This document shows, in pieces, positions 21,338 through 31,625 of a stretch of DNA of 64,000 nt. The stretch covers positions 310,001 through 374,000 of the forward strand of contig NZ_FNDS01000008.1 in the NCBI RefSeq assembly GCF_900099785.1. The letters are read 5' to 3'. Positions within the stretch are counted from its first letter, which is position 1. Each line of letters begins with the position of its first letter. A program made the position numbers and the translations under genes. This DNA is from Pseudomonas panipatensis (lineage in GTDB: Bacteria > Pseudomonadota > Gammaproteobacteria > Pseudomonadales > Pseudomonadaceae). The notes beneath the pieces were generated by a model that did no database searches, was not told the origin of the DNA, and was given only the letters and a program-made list of their open reading frames with translations.

Positions 21338-21408
21338 TAGGGTGGGTTGAGCGCCGCGATACCCATCGGAGCCTGTGCTGCATGGGGGCGCAGGCTCATC
21401 CCATCCTA
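21338..21408. repeat. Long imperfect inverted repeat between tktA and epd
   Basis: The outer arms TAGGGTGGGTTGAGC (21338-21352) and GCTCATCCCATCCTA (21394-21408) are complementary at 13 of 15 positions. An inner 10-bp hairpin, GAGCCTGTGC / GCGCAGGCTC (21369-21397), lies between them and shares bases with the 3' arm. The wording GTGGGTTGAGC...CCCATCC resembles a dispersed intergenic element I associate with pseudomonads, but no second copy is in this window. It could fold in RNA between tktA and epd. Confidence 0.5.
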
Positions 21409-21428
21409 CGGTCGAACAAGGGATAACA

Positions 21429-22475
21429 ATGTCCAAGCGCCCTTACCGAGTTGCCCTCAATGGCTACGGCCGTATCGGCCGCTGCGTGTTCCGCGCCCTG
21501 CATGAGCGCGGCGCCAAGGCTGGTTTTTCCATCGTCGCGCTGAACGATCTGGCCGACCTGGCCAGCCTGGAATACCTGACCCGTTTCGACTCCACCCACG
21601 GCCGCTTCCCCGGCGAGGTAAGCGTGGCCGACGGCTGCCTGCACGTCGGCGGCGACTGCGTGAAGGTGCTGCGCCAATCCGAGCCGGAGGCTATCGACTG
21701 GGCGGCCCTGGACATCGACCTGGTGCTGGAGTGCTCCGGTGTCTACCACAGCCGCGCCGATGGCGAGCGTTTCCTCGCCGCCGGAGCCCCGCGCGTGCTG
21801 TTTTCCCAGCCCATGGCCAGCGAGGCGGACGTCGATGCCACGGTGGTCTATGGCATCAACCAGGACCGCCTGAGTGGTACCGAGCGGCTGGTCTCCAACG
21901 CCTCCTGCACGACCAATTGCAGCGTGCCGTTGCTCAAGCTGCTGAACGAGGCGGTGGGCATCGATTACGTGTCCATCACCACCATCCATTCGGCGATGAA
22001 CGACCAACCGGTGATCGACGCCTACCATCACGAAGACCTGCGCCGCACGCGCTCGGCCTTCCAGTCGGTGATCCCGGTGTCCACCGGCCTGGCGCGGGGC
22101 ATCGAGCGCCTGCTGCCGGAATTCGCCGGGCGCATCCAGGCCAAGGCCGTGCGAGTGCCGACGGTGAACGTCTCGGCGCTCGACATCACCCTGCAGACCT
22201 CCCGCGACACCTCCGCCGCGGAGATCAACCGGGTGCTCCGCGAAGCCGCCGCCAGCGGCCCGCTGAAAGGTCTGCTGGACTACACCGAATTGCCCCACGC
22301 CAGTTGTGATTTCAACCACGACCCGCATTCGGCGATAGTCGATGGCAGCCAGACCCGCGTTTCCGGCCCCCGGCTGGTGAATCTGCTGGCCTGGTTCGAC
22401 AACGAGTGGGGTTTCGCCAACCGAATGCTCGATACCGCGGGACACTTCCTGCGGGTCGCCGCAAGTGAATGTTAA
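21429..22475 (+). CDS. epd: D-erythrose-4-phosphate dehydrogenase
   Basis: NAD-dependent oxidation of erythrose-4-phosphate to 4-phosphoerythronate, the first step towards pyridoxal phosphate. The 348-residue GAPDH-family protein begins MSKRPYRVALNGYGRIGRCV. The catalytic Cys160 lies in SNASCTTNC and the active-site His in TTIHSAMNDQPVIDAYHHEDL, whose form distinguishes Epd from GAPDH. It ends near WFDNEWGFANRMLD. GGGATAAC precedes ATG 21429. Placement between tktA, which makes the substrate, and pgk is the classic epd-pgk-fba arrangement. Confidence 0.95.
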   Translation: MSKRPYRVALNGYGRIGRCVFRALHERGAKAGFSIVALNDLADLASLEYLTRFDSTHGRFPGEVSVADGCLHVGGDCVKVLRQSEPEAIDWAALDIDLVLECSGVYHSRADGERFLAAGAPRVLFSQPMASEADVDATVVYGINQDRLSGTERLVSNASCTTNCSVPLLKLLNEAVGIDYVSITTIHSAMNDQPVIDAYHHEDLRRTRSAFQSVIPVSTGLARGIERLLPEFAGRIQAKAVRVPTVNVSALDITLQTSRDTSAAEINRVLREAAASGPLKGLLDYTELPHASCDFNHDPHSAIVDGSQTRVSGPRLVNLLAWFDNEWGFANRMLDTAGHFLRVAASEC

Positions 22476-22503
22476 TTAAACAGCCCAGACAGGACTGACC
22501 GTC

Positions 22504-23667
22504 ATGACCGTGTTGAAGATGACCGACCTCGATCTCCAAGGTAAGCGCGTACTGATCCGCGAAGACCTCAACGTCCCGGTGAAGGACGGCGTGGTGAAGA
22601 GCGACGCACGCATCCTCGCTTCCCTGCCGACCATCAAGCTGGCCCTGGAGAAGGGCGCGGCGGTGATGGTCTGCTCGCACCTGGGCCGTCCCACCGAGGG
22701 CGAGTTCTCTGCGGAGAACAGCCTGCAGCCGGTCGCCGACTACCTGAGCAAGGCCCTCGGCCGTGCGGTGCCGCTGGTCAAGGACTACCTCGATGGCGTC
22801 GAGGTGAAACCGGGCGAACTGGTGCTGTTCGAGAACGTGCGCTTCAACAAGGGCGAGAAGAAGAACGCCGACGAGTTGGCGCAGAAGTACGCCGCGCTGT
22901 GCGACGTCTTCGTCATGGACGCCTTCGGCACGGCCCACCGCGCCGAGGGCTCGACCCACGGCGTGGCCAAGTTCGCCAAGGTCGCTGCCGCTGGCCCCCT
23001 GCTGGCCGCCGAACTGGACGCCCTGGGCAAGGCCCTGGGTAATCCGGCGCGGCCGATGGCGGCGATCGTCGCCGGCTCCAAGGTGTCGACCAAGCTCGAC
23101 GTGCTCAACAGCCTGGCGCAGATCTGCGACCAGCTGATCGTCGGCGGCGGCATCGCCAACACCTTCCTCGCCGCGGCTGGCTACAAGGTCGGCAAATCGC
23201 TCTACGAAGCCGATCTGGTCGATACCGCCAAGGCCATCGCGGCCAAGGTCAGCGTACCGCTGCCGGTGGACGTGGTCGTGGCCAAGGAGTTCGCCGAGAG
23301 CGCCGCCTCGACCATCAAGGCCATCGCCGACGTCGCCGATGACGACATGATCCTCGACATCGGCCCGAAAACCGCCGCGCAGTTCGCCGAACTGCTGAAG
23401 TCGTCGAAGACCATCCTGTGGAACGGTCCGGTCGGCGTCTTCGAGTTCGACCAGTTCGGCGAAGGCACCAAGACCCTGGCCAAGGCCATCGCCGAAAGCC
23501 CGGCGTTCTCCATCGCCGGTGGTGGCGACACCCTGGCGGCCATTGACAAGTACGGCGTGGGCGAGCAGATCTCCTACATTTCCACGGGGGGTGGCGCTTT
23601 CCTCGAATTCGTCGAAGGCAAGGTCCTGCCGGCCGTGGAAGTCCTGGAGCAGCGCGCCAAGGCCTGA
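22504..23667 (+). CDS. pgk: Phosphoglycerate kinase
   Basis: Transfers phosphate between 1,3-bisphosphoglycerate and ADP. The 387 residues include [16 protein letters not shown] (family signature), the substrate loop [10 protein letters not shown] and the nucleotide-binding C-terminal [17 protein letters not shown]. The length is normal. It is 28 bases after epd and co-transcribed with it. Confidence 0.98.
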   Translation: MTVLKMTDLDLQGKRVLIREDLNVPVKDGVVKSDARILASLPTIKLALEKGAAVMVCSHLGRPTEGEFSAENSLQPVADYLSKALGRAVPLVKDYLDGVEVKPGELVLFENVRFNKGEKKNADELAQKYAALCDVFVMDAFGTAHRAEGSTHGVAKFAKVAAAGPLLAAELDALGKALGNPARPMAAIVAGSKVSTKLDVLNSLAQICDQLIVGGGIANTFLAAAGYKVGKSLYEADLVDTAKAIAAKVSVPLPVDVVVAKEFAESAASTIKAIADVADDDMILDIGPKTAAQFAELLKSSKTILWNGPVGVFEFDQFGEGTKTLAKAIAESPAFSIAGGGDTLAAIDKYGVGEQISYISTGGGAFLEFVEGKVLPAVEVLEQRAKA

Positions 23668-23745
23668 TCGATGCCGACCCGGCCGCCGGTGGCGCAGGGC
23701 AGAATGGACTGTTGCGGCGCCGCCGCGTGGATGGAGAGTTGCCCG

Positions 23746-24096
23746 ATGATGCGTTATCTCGCTCCGGCCCTGCTGGTTCTGCTGGCCGGTTGTTCCAGCC
23801 ACTCGTCCACTGGCTCCGGCTCCGCTGGCGCTAGCCATGGCAGCGCGGGCTGGAACCACTGGGTGTGCGACAGCAAGGCCGTGGTCATCTGGCGCTATGT
23901 CGAAGGCACCAAGTCCTCGGTGGTCGACCTGCGCCTGGGCGAGGATGACGTGGTCCATCATCTCGAGGAGGAACCTGGCGGCGCCGGGGCTCTCTATAGC
24001 GATGGACTGGTCGGCTTCAGCGTCACCGGCGAGCAAGGCCTGATCTACTGGGTCGAGAGCAACGATCTGATCGGGCGCAACTGCCGCGCCCGATAA
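23746..24096 (+). CDS. MliC-like lipoprotein (putative lysozyme inhibitor)
   Basis: The 116-residue lipoprotein. Signal [16 protein letters not shown] (lipobox LAGC) is followed by a Ser/Gly/His-rich linker, then a small beta-rich domain. The domain starts [13 protein letters not shown] and ends IGRNC, with two cysteines placed for the disulfide of MliC/PliC proteins. These bind and inhibit C-type lysozyme at the outer membrane. Similarity is at pattern level, so inhibition is not proven. ATG 23746 has GGAGAG 7 bases before it. It lies between pgk and fbaA, an odd companion for glycolytic genes but the same arrangement I recall in P. aeruginosa. Confidence 0.65.
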   Translation: MMRYLAPALLVLLAGCSSHSSTGSGSAGASHGSAGWNHWVCDSKAVVIWRYVEGTKSSVVDLRLGEDDVVHHLEEEPGGAGALYSDGLVGFSVTGEQGLIYWVESNDLIGRNCRAR

Positions 24097-24142
24097 GCCG
24101 CCGCGGCGGGATCACCCGCCCGGCGCGAATTACTTGAATACG

Positions 24143-24161
24143 GCCTGCCCCTGCGGCAGGC
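24143..24161 (+). other. Hairpin upstream of fbaA
   Basis: GCCTGCC-CCTGC-GGCAGGC is a perfect 7-bp stem in the 109-base gap between the MliC-like gene and fbaA. It is followed by TTGCG, not a T run. It may be a leader structure of fbaA or a weak terminator. Confidence 0.4.
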
Positions 24162-24205
24162 TTGCGAACAATCGAACGAGCCCAACTTCTGGGAGAAGTG
24201 AAAAC

Positions 24206-25270
24206 ATGGCACTCATCAGCATGCGCCAAATGCTGGACCACGCCGCCGAATTCGGCTACGGCGTCCCGGCTTTCAACGTCAATAACCTCGAGCAGATGCG
24301 CGCCATCATGGAAGCGGCCGACAAGACCGACTCCCCGGTGATCGTGCAGGCCTCGGCCGGCGCCCGCAAATATGCCGGCGCGCCCTTCCTGCGCCACCTG
24401 ATCCTCGCCGCCATCGAAGAATTCCCGCACATCCCGGTGTGCATGCACCAGGACCACGGCACCAGCCCCGACGTGTGCCAGCGCTCCATCCAGCTGGGTT
24501 TCAGCTCGGTGATGATGGACGGCTCGCTGCGTGAAGACGGCAAGACCCCGTCCGACTACGAATACAACGTCCGCGTGACCCAGCAGACCGTGGCCTTCGC
24601 CCATGCCTGCGGCGTGTCCGTGGAAGGCGAACTGGGCTGCCTGGGCTCCCTGGAAACCGGCCAGGCCGGTGAAGAAGACGGCGTTGGCGCCGAGGGCACC
24701 CTCGACCACAGCCAGATGCTGACCGACCCGGAAGAGGCCGCCGACTTCGTCAAGAAGACCCAGGTCGACGCCCTGGCCATCGCCATCGGTACCAGCCACG
24801 GTGCTTACAAGTTCACCAAGCCGCCGACCGGTGACATTCTCGCCATCGACCGCATCAAGGAAATCCACAAGCGCATCCCCAACACCCACCTGGTGATGCA
24901 CGGCTCCAGCTCGGTGCCGCAGGATTGGCTGGCGATCATCAACGAGTTCGGTGGCGACATCAAAGAAACCTACGGCGTGCCGGTCGAGGAAATCGTCGAA
25001 GGCATCAAGTACGGCGTGCGCAAGGTGAACATCGACACCGACCTGCGCCTGGCCTCCACCGGCGCCATCCGTCGTTTCCTGGCGAAGAACCCCAGCGAGT
25101 TCGATCCGCGCAAATACTTCGCCAAGACCATCGAAGCCATGCGTGACATCTGCATCGCCCGTTACGAAGCCTTCGGCACCGCCGGCCATGCCTCGAAGAT
25201 CAAGCCGATCTCCCTGGAAGGCATGTTCCAGCGTTACGCCAAGGGTGAGCTGGCGCCGAAGGTCAACTGA
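24206..25270 (+). CDS. fbaA: Fructose-1,6-bisphosphate aldolase, class II
   Basis: Zinc-dependent aldol cleavage of fructose-1,6-bisphosphate. The 354 residues show the zinc and catalytic sites [32 protein letters not shown] and HGSSSVPQ, and the phosphate-binding NIDTDLRLA. The Calvin-type (class IIB) length fits. GGGAGAAG precedes ATG 24206. Named fda in P. aeruginosa. A strong terminator follows. Confidence 0.98.
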   Translation: MALISMRQMLDHAAEFGYGVPAFNVNNLEQMRAIMEAADKTDSPVIVQASAGARKYAGAPFLRHLILAAIEEFPHIPVCMHQDHGTSPDVCQRSIQLGFSSVMMDGSLREDGKTPSDYEYNVRVTQQTVAFAHACGVSVEGELGCLGSLETGQAGEEDGVGAEGTLDHSQMLTDPEEAADFVKKTQVDALAIAIGTSHGAYKFTKPPTGDILAIDRIKEIHKRIPNTHLVMHGSSSVPQDWLAIINEFGGDIKETYGVPVEEIVEGIKYGVRKVNIDTDLRLASTGAIRRFLAKNPSEFDPRKYFAKTIEAMRDICIARYEAFGTAGHASKIKPISLEGMFQRYAKGELAPKVN

Positions 25271-25286
25271 TCCCGGTGCTACCCTG

Positions 25287-25311
25287 AAGAGCCCCGCTTT
25301 GCGGGGCTCTT
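25287..25311 (+). terminator. Terminator of fbaA
   Basis: An 11-bp stem (AAGAGCCCCGC-TTT-GCGGGGCTCTT) with a 3-base loop and following TTC, 16 bases after the fbaA stop. Confidence 0.9.
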
Positions 25312-25338
25312 TCGTATGCGCTGGCCATGGAGCGTGCG

Positions 25339-25773
25339 ATGCCGCTATCGCGTTGGTTGTTTCCCGTCCTGATGCTGTTGCTCGCCGGTTGTGCCGACCG
25401 CGCCGCGCCGCCGCCCGTCTCTGCGCCGGAAAGCGCCTCAGTGCCCAGGGTCGCCAATACCCTGCCGGCCGATGCGCAGAACTGCCTGAACCACACCGAA
25501 TGCACGTTGAAGACGTCGCGCAGCCTGCTGTTCGTCTTCGACTACGCCGCCGCCGGCGGTGCCTTGGTCGAGAGCGACGGGCGCCTGCTGAGTACGCCAC
25601 CGAAGGCGCCGCGCAATGGCTGGCCGGCGTTGCGCATCCAGCTCGCCGATCCCGAGGGCGGGCACTTCGACTTCCATAGTGAATGCCGGCAGAAGCGTTG
25701 TCGGATCAGCAATGAGAAGCTTCTGACCTGCTATCGCGCCTACCTCGACGGTCAGGCCTGCCCGCTGCGCTGA
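25339..25773 (+). CDS. Cysteine-rich lipoprotein, unknown function
   Basis: The 144-residue lipoprotein with signal MPLSRWLFPVLMLLLAGC and Pro/Ala linker. The mature part has six further cysteines (NCLNHTEC, ECRQKRC, TC...AC), suggesting three disulfides in the periplasm. I do not recognise the family. ATG 25339 is preferred over 25327, because GGAGCG stands 5 bases before it. It starts just after the fbaA terminator, so it has its own promoter or depends on read-through. Confidence 0.7.
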   Translation: MPLSRWLFPVLMLLLAGCADRAAPPPVSAPESASVPRVANTLPADAQNCLNHTECTLKTSRSLLFVFDYAAAGGALVESDGRLLSTPPKAPRNGWPALRIQLADPEGGHFDFHSECRQKRCRISNEKLLTCYRAYLDGQACPLR

Positions 25774-25819
25774 ATCGCTGTGCTATACCGGAAAGCGGAA
25801 GGCTTGCCGGAGAAGACAA

Positions 25820-26590
25820 ATGAGCGATGTACACGCCAGTGCGCAGCAGGGGTTCGGCCGGGAGGCGCAGACGTACGCGCATGGGCGTCCCGAGTATCCC
25901 GACGAGTTGCTGGGTTGGCTCGATGCTTCCCTGGGCATCGGCAGCGGCAGCGTGGCGGCCGACCTCGGTGCCGGCACCGGCAAGTTCACCAGCCTGCTGT
26001 TGCGCAGTGGCGCCGAAGTCGTCGCTATCGAGCCGGTCGCGGCGATGCGTGCGCAGCTGACGGAGCATTTGCCGAGCGTGCGCGTGTTGAATGGCACGGC
26101 CCAGGCCATCCCGCTGCCTGCGGCGAGCCTCGACGCGGTGCTCTGTGCCCAGGCGTTCCACTGGTTCGCCGATGCGCCGGCGCTGCGCGAGATTCATCGC
26201 GTGCTGCGCCCGGGCGGACGCCTGGGGCTGGTGTGGAACGTGCGTGACGAAAGCGTCGACTGGGTTGCCGAACTCACGCGGATCGTGGCGCCCTACGAAG
26301 GCAGTACGCCGCGCTTTCACACGGGGGAGTGGCGCCGGGCCTTTGCCGGGGCGGCCTTCGCGCCGCTGCAATTGCGTGAATTCAGCTACCGCCATGTCGG
26401 CCCGCCAGAGCAGGTGATAGTGGCGCGTACCCTGTCCATCAGTTTTATCGCCGCCCTGCCGGCGGAGCAGAAACAGCGCGTCGAACAGCGCTTGCACGAG
26501 TTGATCGCTACACACCCTGCGCTGCGCGGACAGGCCGAAGTGGCATTCCCTTATCGCACCGAGGCCTATTCGACGACTGCCTTGGCTTGA
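25820..26590 (+). CDS. Class I SAM-dependent methyltransferase
   Basis: The 256-residue soluble protein. The motif I nucleotide loop is ADLGAGTGKFTSLLL at about residue 50, with the acidic end of strand 2 at AIEP, and motif III-like LRPGGRLGLVWNVRD later. This is the Methyltransf_11 / UbiE-like arrangement. No substrate can be inferred from neighbours. GGAGAAG precedes the ATG. Confidence 0.85.
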   Translation: MSDVHASAQQGFGREAQTYAHGRPEYPDELLGWLDASLGIGSGSVAADLGAGTGKFTSLLLRSGAEVVAIEPVAAMRAQLTEHLPSVRVLNGTAQAIPLPAASLDAVLCAQAFHWFADAPALREIHRVLRPGGRLGLVWNVRDESVDWVAELTRIVAPYEGSTPRFHTGEWRRAFAGAAFAPLQLREFSYRHVGPPEQVIVARTLSISFIAALPAEQKQRVEQRLHELIATHPALRGQAEVAFPYRTEAYSTTALA

Positions 26591-26654
26591 GTCGTGCCGT
26601 GGCGCGGGGTGATCGGCTAGACTGCGCGCCCTCACTTCGCGTCATGGGCGCCAC

Positions 26655-27146
26655 ATGCAGCCGCTCCGTTATCTTCAGGCTTACCCACAGCAGCTTCAGG
26701 ACCAGGTCCGCCAGTTGATCGCCGAGAATCGCCTGGGGGAGTACCTGCAACGCCGCTATCCGGGGCGCCATGAGGTGCAGAGCGACAAGGCCCTGTACGC
26801 CTACGCCATGCAGTTGAAGCAGGAGCATATGCGCAATGCGCCGGCCGTCGACAAGGTGCTCTACGACAGCAAGCTGGATGTAGTGCAGCGTGCCTTGGGG
26901 CTGAACACCGCGATCTCGCGGGTGCAGGGCGGCAAGCTCAAGGCGAAGAAGGAAATCCGCGTCGCCGCCTTGTTCAAGGACGCCGCGCCGGAGTTCCTCA
27001 AGATGATTCTGGTGCACGAACTGGCCCACCTGCGCGAGCGCGACCACAGCAAAGCCTTCTACCAGCTCTGCGAGTACATGTTGCCGGCGTATCACCAGCT
27101 CGAGTTCGACCTGCGCGTCTATCTGACTTGGCGTGAGCTGGATTGA
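26655..27146 (+). CDS. YgjP-like metal-dependent peptidase/hydrolase
   Basis: The 163-residue protein begins MQPLRYLQAYPQQLQDQ. The zinc site is HELAH (residues 121-125), with a further histidine at 131 in RERDHSKAFY, as in the YgjP/DUF45 metallopeptidase group. There is no signal peptide. The biochemical role of this family is poorly defined. It ends about 165 bases before the ponA terminator. Confidence 0.85.
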   Translation: MQPLRYLQAYPQQLQDQVRQLIAENRLGEYLQRRYPGRHEVQSDKALYAYAMQLKQEHMRNAPAVDKVLYDSKLDVVQRALGLNTAISRVQGGKLKAKKEIRVAALFKDAAPEFLKMILVHELAHLRERDHSKAFYQLCEYMLPAYHQLEFDLRVYLTWRELD

Positions 27147-27310
27147 CCCGACGGTGCCTTGCGCACCTGAATGAAGGGTTGCCGCGGGAAGCTCCTGTCG
27201 ATCGGATGGGGTCGATCGTGCAGGAACCACTTTCCCCGCCGCAAATCGCAGAGTAATCAATGGATTGGCATATTGCCATCGCTTATTTGCGCGGTATTCC
27301 TGCGGGCAGA

Positions 27311-27336
27311 AAAAACCCCTCTTGCGAGGGGTTTTT
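27311..27336. terminator. Bidirectional terminator between the ygjP-like gene and ponA
   Basis: AAAAACCCCTC-TTGC-GAGGGGTTTTT, an 11-bp stem with T tracts on both strands, next to the ponA stop. It serves ponA, and probably also the convergent gene. The stretch 27147-27310 contains a small GGTGC-N5-GCACC hairpin and no gene. Confidence 0.9.
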
Positions 27337-27340
27337 CAGA

Positions 27341-29776
27341 TCAGAAGAGATCCATGGGCGCGCTTTCGTCCGAGGGCAGCGGCGTACCCGGCGAACTGCC
27401 CGGGGCCAGCTCGCTCATGGGCGGCGGCGTATCTTCGCTCTTGAACAGTTCGAAGTAGGCGCCCGGCGTGCCCGGTGCGGCGGCGCGCCCGGTGACCGGG
27501 TCGATGCGCAGGCTGACCAGCCCCGGTGGCTCCGGCAGCATGTGCGACGGCTTGTCCTTCAGCGCCGTGCCCATGTAGCGCATCCAGATCGGCAGGGCGA
27601 CGTTGCCGCCGAACTCCATGCGGCCGAGGCTTTCCGGTTGGTCGAAGCCGACCCAGACGGTGGTCATGTAGTCGGCGTTGAAGCCGGAGAACCAGGTGTC
27701 CTTCGAGTCGTTGGTGGTACCGGTCTTGCCGGCCAGGTCGTCACGCTTGAGCGCCATGGCGCGGCGGCCGGTGCCTCGCTTGATCACGTCCTGCAGCATG
27801 CTGGTCATGATGTAGGCGGTGCGCGCATCGATGATGCGCTCGGCCGGCGTCGGCTCGATGGTGGTCTTGGCGTGGGCCGGATCGTTGTCTTCCTGCGCCG
27901 CCGGGGTCGCTTGCGCGGCATCCTTGCTGGCGACCGGTGCGGCATCTTCTACGGGCACGCGCGGCGGGTTGGCCTGGTACAGCACCTGACCTTCGCGGCT
28001 CTCGATGCGTTGCACCACGTAGGGGCTGATCTTGTAGCCACCGTTGGCGAAGGTGCTCCAGGCGCCGGCGATTTCCAGCGGGGTCAGGGTTGCGGTGCCC
28101 AGGGCCATGGACAGGTTCGGCGGCAGCTCCTGGACATCGAAACCGAAGCGGCTGATGTAGTTGCGCGCACGTTCGACGCCCAATCCCTGCAGGACGCGGA
28201 TCGATACCATGTTGCGCGACTTGTAAAGGGCTTCGCGCAGCGGAATCGGACCAAGGAAGGTGTTGGTGTCGTTCTTCGGTCGCCAGACCTTGTCCAGGTA
28301 CTCGTCGACGAACACGATGGGCGCGTCGTTGACCAGGCTGGCGGCGGTGTAGCCATTGTCCAGCGCGCAGCTGTAGATGAACGGCTTGAAGCTGGAGCCC
28401 GGCTGGCGCTTGGCCTGCACCGCGCGGTTGTAGCTGCTCTGCTCGAAGGAGAAACCACCGGTCAGCGCCATGATCGCGCCATCCTGCGGGTTCAGCGAAA
28501 CCAGCGCGCTTTGGGCCGCCGGCACCTGGCTCAGGCGCAGCGCACCATCGTCACGGCGCTGTACGCGGATCACATCGCCAGCCTGCACCACATCGCTGGG
28601 CTGGCGCGGCGCCGGTCCCATGCTGTTGCTGCTCAGGTAGGGACGTGCCCACTTCATATTGTCCCAACTGATGGTCTCTTCCTTACCGTCACGACCCATG
28701 ACCATGATCCCGCTCTTGGTCACCTGGGTAACGATGGCCGGTTCCAGGCCGCCAAGGGGACGTTGCTGGGCGATGGCCTGGCGCCAGGCGTCCAGGGTCT
28801 TGCCCGGCAGGCGGGTTTCCGGGCCGCGGTAGCCGTGGCGCTGGTCGTATTCCTGGAGGCCTTCGCGCAAGGCATTGTTGGCGGCTTCCTGAAGGTCGCT
28901 GCGCACGGTGGTATAGACCCGATAGCCTTCGGTGTAGGCATTGCCGCCGTAGCGGCCGACCAGTTCTGCGCGGGCCATCTCGGCAATGTAGGGAGCCACC
29001 AGCTCGGGGCTCGGCACGTGGTAAGAGGCACCCACCGGCTCATTGACGGCGGCCTGGAAGCGCGCCTGGTCGATGAAGCCCAGCTTGTTCATCCGCTCGA
29101 GGATCCAGTTGCGCCGCTCCATGCTGCGCGCCGCGTTGGCCAGCGGGTTGTAGCGCGAAGGCGCCTTGGGCAGGCCGGCGATCATGGCCATCTGCGCCAG
29201 GCTCAGCTCTTTGATCGACTTGCCGTAGTAGACCTGCGCGGCGGCTTCGATACCGTAGGCGCGGTTGCCCAGGTAGATCTTGTTGACGTAGAGCTCAAGG
29301 ATCTCGTCCTTGGTCAGTTCGCGTTCGATCTGCAGCGCGAGGAGAATTTCGGTGATTTTCCGCGAAAAGCTCCGTTCGTTGGTGAGGAAATAGTTCTTCG
29401 CGACTTGCATGGTGATGGTGCTGCCGCCGGTCTGGATATGTCCGGTCGACAATAATTGCGCGGCAGCACGCATCAGGCTTTTTACGTCCACGCCATAATG
29501 ATTGGCGAAGTTATCGTCTTCGGCGGACAGCAGGGCGTGGATGAAATCTGGGGGAATGTCCGCGAAGCGAATCGGTGCGCGGCGCATCTCACCAAACTCT
29601 GCTATCAATTTGTTATCACTGCTGTACACCCGCAGCGGAATCTGCAGCTGCACGTTCCGCAGGGCGTCGACCGAAGGCAGGCTAGGGCTGAGATACAGGT
29701 AAGCGCCACTTAAACTGAGCAGCACTCCACAAAAAATGGCGACGCAGGTCCACCACAGAAACTTCAGCAGGCGCAT
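27341..29776 (-). CDS. ponA: Penicillin-binding protein 1A (class A, bifunctional)
   Basis: Polymerises and cross-links peptidoglycan. The 811 residues carry a short cytoplasmic tip and membrane anchor at about 7-29, then a glycosyltransferase domain with catalytic Glu86 in SAEDDNFANHYGVD. The transpeptidase domain has the serine in GSSFKPF (about 460), SRN in KSRNMVS and KTGT at about 683. A 2400-base gene of usual size for Pseudomonas PBP1A. It is divergent from pilM, as in P. aeruginosa and many gammaproteobacteria. A TATAAT lies upstream of the start (29855-29850, minus). Confidence 0.98.
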   Translation of the reverse strand: MRLLKFLWWTCVAIFCGVLLSLSGAYLYLSPSLPSVDALRNVQLQIPLRVYSSDNKLIAEFGEMRRAPIRFADIPPDFIHALLSAEDDNFANHYGVDVKSLMRAAAQLLSTGHIQTGGSTITMQVAKNYFLTNERSFSRKITEILLALQIERELTKDEILELYVNKIYLGNRAYGIEAAAQVYYGKSIKELSLAQMAMIAGLPKAPSRYNPLANAARSMERRNWILERMNKLGFIDQARFQAAVNEPVGASYHVPSPELVAPYIAEMARAELVGRYGGNAYTEGYRVYTTVRSDLQEAANNALREGLQEYDQRHGYRGPETRLPGKTLDAWRQAIAQQRPLGGLEPAIVTQVTKSGIMVMGRDGKEETISWDNMKWARPYLSSNSMGPAPRQPSDVVQAGDVIRVQRRDDGALRLSQVPAAQSALVSLNPQDGAIMALTGGFSFEQSSYNRAVQAKRQPGSSFKPFIYSCALDNGYTAASLVNDAPIVFVDEYLDKVWRPKNDTNTFLGPIPLREALYKSRNMVSIRVLQGLGVERARNYISRFGFDVQELPPNLSMALGTATLTPLEIAGAWSTFANGGYKISPYVVQRIESREGQVLYQANPPRVPVEDAAPVASKDAAQATPAAQEDNDPAHAKTTIEPTPAERIIDARTAYIMTSMLQDVIKRGTGRRAMALKRDDLAGKTGTTNDSKDTWFSGFNADYMTTVWVGFDQPESLGRMEFGGNVALPIWMRYMGTALKDKPSHMLPEPPGLVSLRIDPVTGRAAAPGTPGAYFELFKSEDTPPPMSELAPGSSPGTPLPSDESAPMDLF

Positions 29777-29849
29777 TGGAAGGTCTTGGATTTCCAGAGA
29801 AAAGAAAGAGTTAAGCGAAAGACGCGGCGAAAAGGGAAAAGCTGATCAC

Positions 29850-29855
29850 ATTATA
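29850..29855 (-). promoter_or_regulatory. -10 element of ponA
   Basis: TATAAT on the minus strand, 74 bases upstream of the ponA ATG. It is preceded upstream by an A tract (CAAAAAAAC), with no good -35 at 16-18 bases. Confidence 0.5.
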
Positions 29856-29880
29856 AGCAGTTTTTTTGCTGGCGAGCTAT

Positions 29881-29909
29881 TTGCGCAGGTGTCAAGTCTG
29901 GTATCTAAT
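29881..29909 (+). promoter_or_regulatory. Promoter of the pilMNOPQ operon
   Basis: TTGCGC (29881-29886) and TCTAAT (29904-29909), spaced 17 bases, fit a sigma-70 promoter some 50 bases before the pilM GTG start. Confidence 0.5.
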
Positions 29910-29934
29910 GTCAAAAAACATAAATCGTCCGTAA

Positions 29935-31025
<1,091 letters not shown>

Positions 31026-31026
<1 letters not shown>

Positions 31027-31625
31027 TGGCACGCATCAACCTTCTGCCATGGCGCGAGCAACTGCGTGAAGAACGCAAGCAGCGCTTCCTCGTGGCCCTC
31101 GGTGGTGTTCTGTTGGTTTCCGCGGGCCTGGTGTTCCTTGGCGATCAGTACTACAGCTCTGCGATCGAGAATCAGGGGGCGCGCAATGATTTCCTGCGCA
31201 AGGAAATCGCGGTGCTGGACGCGCGGATCAAGGAGATCAGCGAGCTCAAGACCCGTCGTCAGCAACTCCTGGAGCGTATGAAGATCATTCAGGATCTGCA
31301 GGGCAACCGGCCGATCATCGGGCGTATTTTCGATCAGTTGGTGCGTACCTTGCCGGACGGCGTCTACTTCACCGGCCTGAAAATGTCCGGCAAGAGCATT
31401 GCCATTGCCGGTGCCGCCGAGTCGAACAACCGGGTTTCCAACCTGATGCGCAATCTGGATGCGTCCGAGTGGCTGACGTCGCCCAACCTCACCGAGGTCA
31501 AGGCTGTGACCCAGGGGGCGGTGGATCAGGCGAATACCTTCCAGCTCACCGTCCAGCAGACCCAGCCCGGTGAGAAAGGCAAGGAGCAGGACAAGAAAGC
31601 CGTCGCGCAAGGAGCCAAGAAATGA
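31026..31625 (+). CDS. pilN: Type IV pilus alignment protein PilN
   Basis: The 199-residue protein. The N-terminal cytoplasmic motif ARINLLPWRE binds PilM. One membrane helix at about residues 22-42 is followed by a periplasmic coiled coil and ferredoxin-like domain that pairs with PilO. The C-terminal Lys/Gln-rich tail is disordered. ATG overlaps the pilM stop (TGATG), and the stop overlaps pilO by four bases, so the operon is translationally coupled. Confidence 0.97.

Noticed and set aside
27260..29455. 731-codon open frame antisense to ponA
   Set aside because: Shadow of ponA; composition-driven, starts inside the terminator region and lacks a start signal.
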